From contig NZ_SJPF01000003.1 of assembly GCF_007859755.1 (NCBI RefSeq), positions 868,001 to 932,000 of the forward strand: DNA of 64,000 bases, written 5' to 3'. The position numbers were made by a program, and so were the translations under genes. The first letter of the stretch is position 1; the number at the start of each line of letters is the position of its first letter. Below are positions 62,974-64,000 of the stretch, piece after piece. The notes beneath the pieces were generated by a model that saw only the letters and a list, made by a program, of their open reading frames with translations, was not told where the DNA came from and made no database searches. This DNA is from Blastopirellula retiformator. GTDB lineage: Bacteria > Planctomycetota > Planctomycetia > Pirellulales > Pirellulaceae.

Positions 62974-63783
62974 TTATTTGAAACTTTGGGCTTCCGCCGG
63001 AAAGGCGCCGCTGCGGACTTCTTCGCAGTATTGTTTGGCGGCGGTCGAGATTTGCCCGCGAAGATCGGCGTACGCTTTGACGAACTTCGGCACATAGCCG
63101 CCGGTCAGGCCCAGCATGTCGTTGACGACCAGCACCTGGCCGTCGCAGCCGACGCCAGCGCCGATACCGATGGTAGGAATCGACAGTTCGGCCGAGATTT
63201 TTTCGGCCGATGAACGCGGAACACACTCCAGCACCATGCCGAAGGCCCCGGCGTTTTGGGCGGCCATGGCGTCGGCCATCAGCTGTTCTTCGTCGCGTTG
63301 TACTTTGTAGCCACCCATTTGCATCACCAGTTGGGGGCGAAGTCCGACGTGAGCCATGACCGGGATTCCTGCGGAGACGAGCCCGGCGATTACTTCCGCT
63401 TGCTCGACGCCCCCTTCCAGTTTGACCGCTTGGGCGCCGGTTTCTTTCAAGACGCGGCCCGCCGCTTCGATGGCGCTGTAAACGCCGAGGTGAAAGCTGG
63501 GAAACGGCAGATCGACGATCACCAGGGCTCGTTTCACCGCCCGGGCAACCATCTTGGCGTGATAGATCATCTCGTCGAGGGTGACCGGCAGCGTGGTGTC
63601 ATGTCCTTGAACGACCATCGAGAGGCTATCGCCAACCAGGATCGAGTCTACACCTGCTTCGTCGAGCAGCTGCGCCATGGTGTAGTCGTAGGCGGTGAGC
63701 ATCGAAAGTTTCTTGCCGTCCCGTTTCATTGCGACAAATTTGGGGACGGTGATGCGGTCCGAGGCTTGTTTGTGCGAGGACAT
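62974..63783 (-). CDS. panB: 3-methyl-2-oxobutanoate hydroxymethyltransferase (PanB)
   Basis: PanB makes ketopantoate, the first step to pantothenate and CoA. Features include LTAYDYTMAQLLDEAGVDSILVGDSLSMVVQGHDTTLPVTLDEM, KLEGG, GLRPQ, and GIGAGVGCDGQVLVVNDMLG. The 269-residue length is normal. It is the first gene of a likely two-gene unit with the YyaL-type gene. Confidence 0.96.
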   Translation of the reverse strand: MSSHKQASDRITVPKFVAMKRDGKKLSMLTAYDYTMAQLLDEAGVDSILVGDSLSMVVQGHDTTLPVTLDEMIYHAKMVARAVKRALVIVDLPFPSFHLGVYSAIEAAGRVLKETGAQAVKLEGGVEQAEVIAGLVSAGIPVMAHVGLRPQLVMQMGGYKVQRDEEQLMADAMAAQNAGAFGMVLECVPRSSAEKISAELSIPTIGIGAGVGCDGQVLVVNDMLGLTGGYVPKFVKAYADLRGQISTAAKQYCEEVRSGAFPAEAQSFK

Positions 63784-64000
63784 TGGCGGCCAATCTTCTA
63801 TCTAAGGACTTGCGGCGAGAAGCGCCGTATTCACCTCAATTGTCGCCGCAGCGCCCAAATCGGGCAACCGCTGTCGCGACTGCGGTTGGACGAGAACGCC
63901 CACTTTTGGCGGGTCGCTTTTCGGTGGCCCTGAATCGTGCATAATTCGCCATAGCAGACAACTTTGTCTTCTCCAATTCTGGCGGCACTCATCAAGAGGC
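63784..64000. other. Window end, upstream of panB, no gene seen
   Basis: No gene is supported in the last 217 bases. A CATAAT string at 63940-63945 could be the -10 of a rightward promoter for a gene beyond the window. Confidence 0.4.

Overview
The window is a stretch of bacterial chromosome, most likely from a planctomycete of the Pirellulaceae (Blastopirellula/Rhodopirellula-like). That assignment is an inference from several things: a DUF1559-like planctomycete domain at 44.4-46.5 kb, a secreted sulfatase, a broken-up ribosomal alpha operon, very long N-terminal and internal extensions in otherwise ordinary proteins, and generally GC-rich coding sequence. No phage, insertion-sequence transposase, CRISPR array, rRNA or tRNA was found.

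Layout. (1) 0.36-12.8 kb, plus strand: a respiratory complex I cluster, nuoI - DUF2203 - nuoA - nuoC - nuoD - nuoH - nuoJ - nuoK - nuoL - nuoM - nuoN. nuoB, nuoE, nuoF and nuoG are absent. Several membrane subunits carry extra soluble loops, including an EF-hand-like loop in NuoL. (2) 12.8-18.4 kb: housekeeping genes (TatD DNase, thioredoxin-like protein, YbdK-type ligase, M20 amidohydrolase, and MqnD of the futalosine menaquinone route, which could supply the quinone used by complex I). (3) 18.5-39.7 kb, minus strand: a flagellar gene block. Read in transcription order it runs flgF-flgG-flgA-flgH-flgI-flgJ-flgN-flgK-flgL-fliW-csrA, then fliC, fliD and fliS. A good sigma-54 element precedes flgF and a sigma-28-like element precedes the flagellin, so the genes appear to be switched on in order. 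FlgL, FliC and FliD are each about 1250-1290 residues and share the same expanded repeat module. (4) 40-49 kb: hemC, DUF502, comF, lptF/G, a lipoprotein, a cyclophilin and a sulfatase. (5) 49.1-52 kb: rpmJ-rpsM-rpsK-rpoA-rplQ, without rpsD. (6) 52.1-56.6 kb: an orphan metallopeptidase, an unusual tandem-repeat spacer, and an ABC exporter with its HlyD partner. (7) 56.9-63.8 kb: nadA, a NagD-like HAD phosphatase, lysA, a YyaL/DUF255 protein and panB.

The most unusual non-coding signal is a family of structured repeats. Three copies of one hairpin-rich element (14022-14109, 28641-28761, 44236-44390) are each flanked by TA dinucleotides and each supply the TAG stop codon of a neighbouring gene. 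A second, unrelated palindromic element (17414-17518) has the same TA...TA plus terminal-G design and also forms a stop codon. Together they look like non-autonomous transposable elements (MITE-like) whose ends rebuild a stop codon when they land in the TA of a stop codon. Two further hairpins (about 39998-40047 and 53236-53269) share a fold with compensatory base changes. All of this rests on reading the sequence by eye; no database search or folding program was run.
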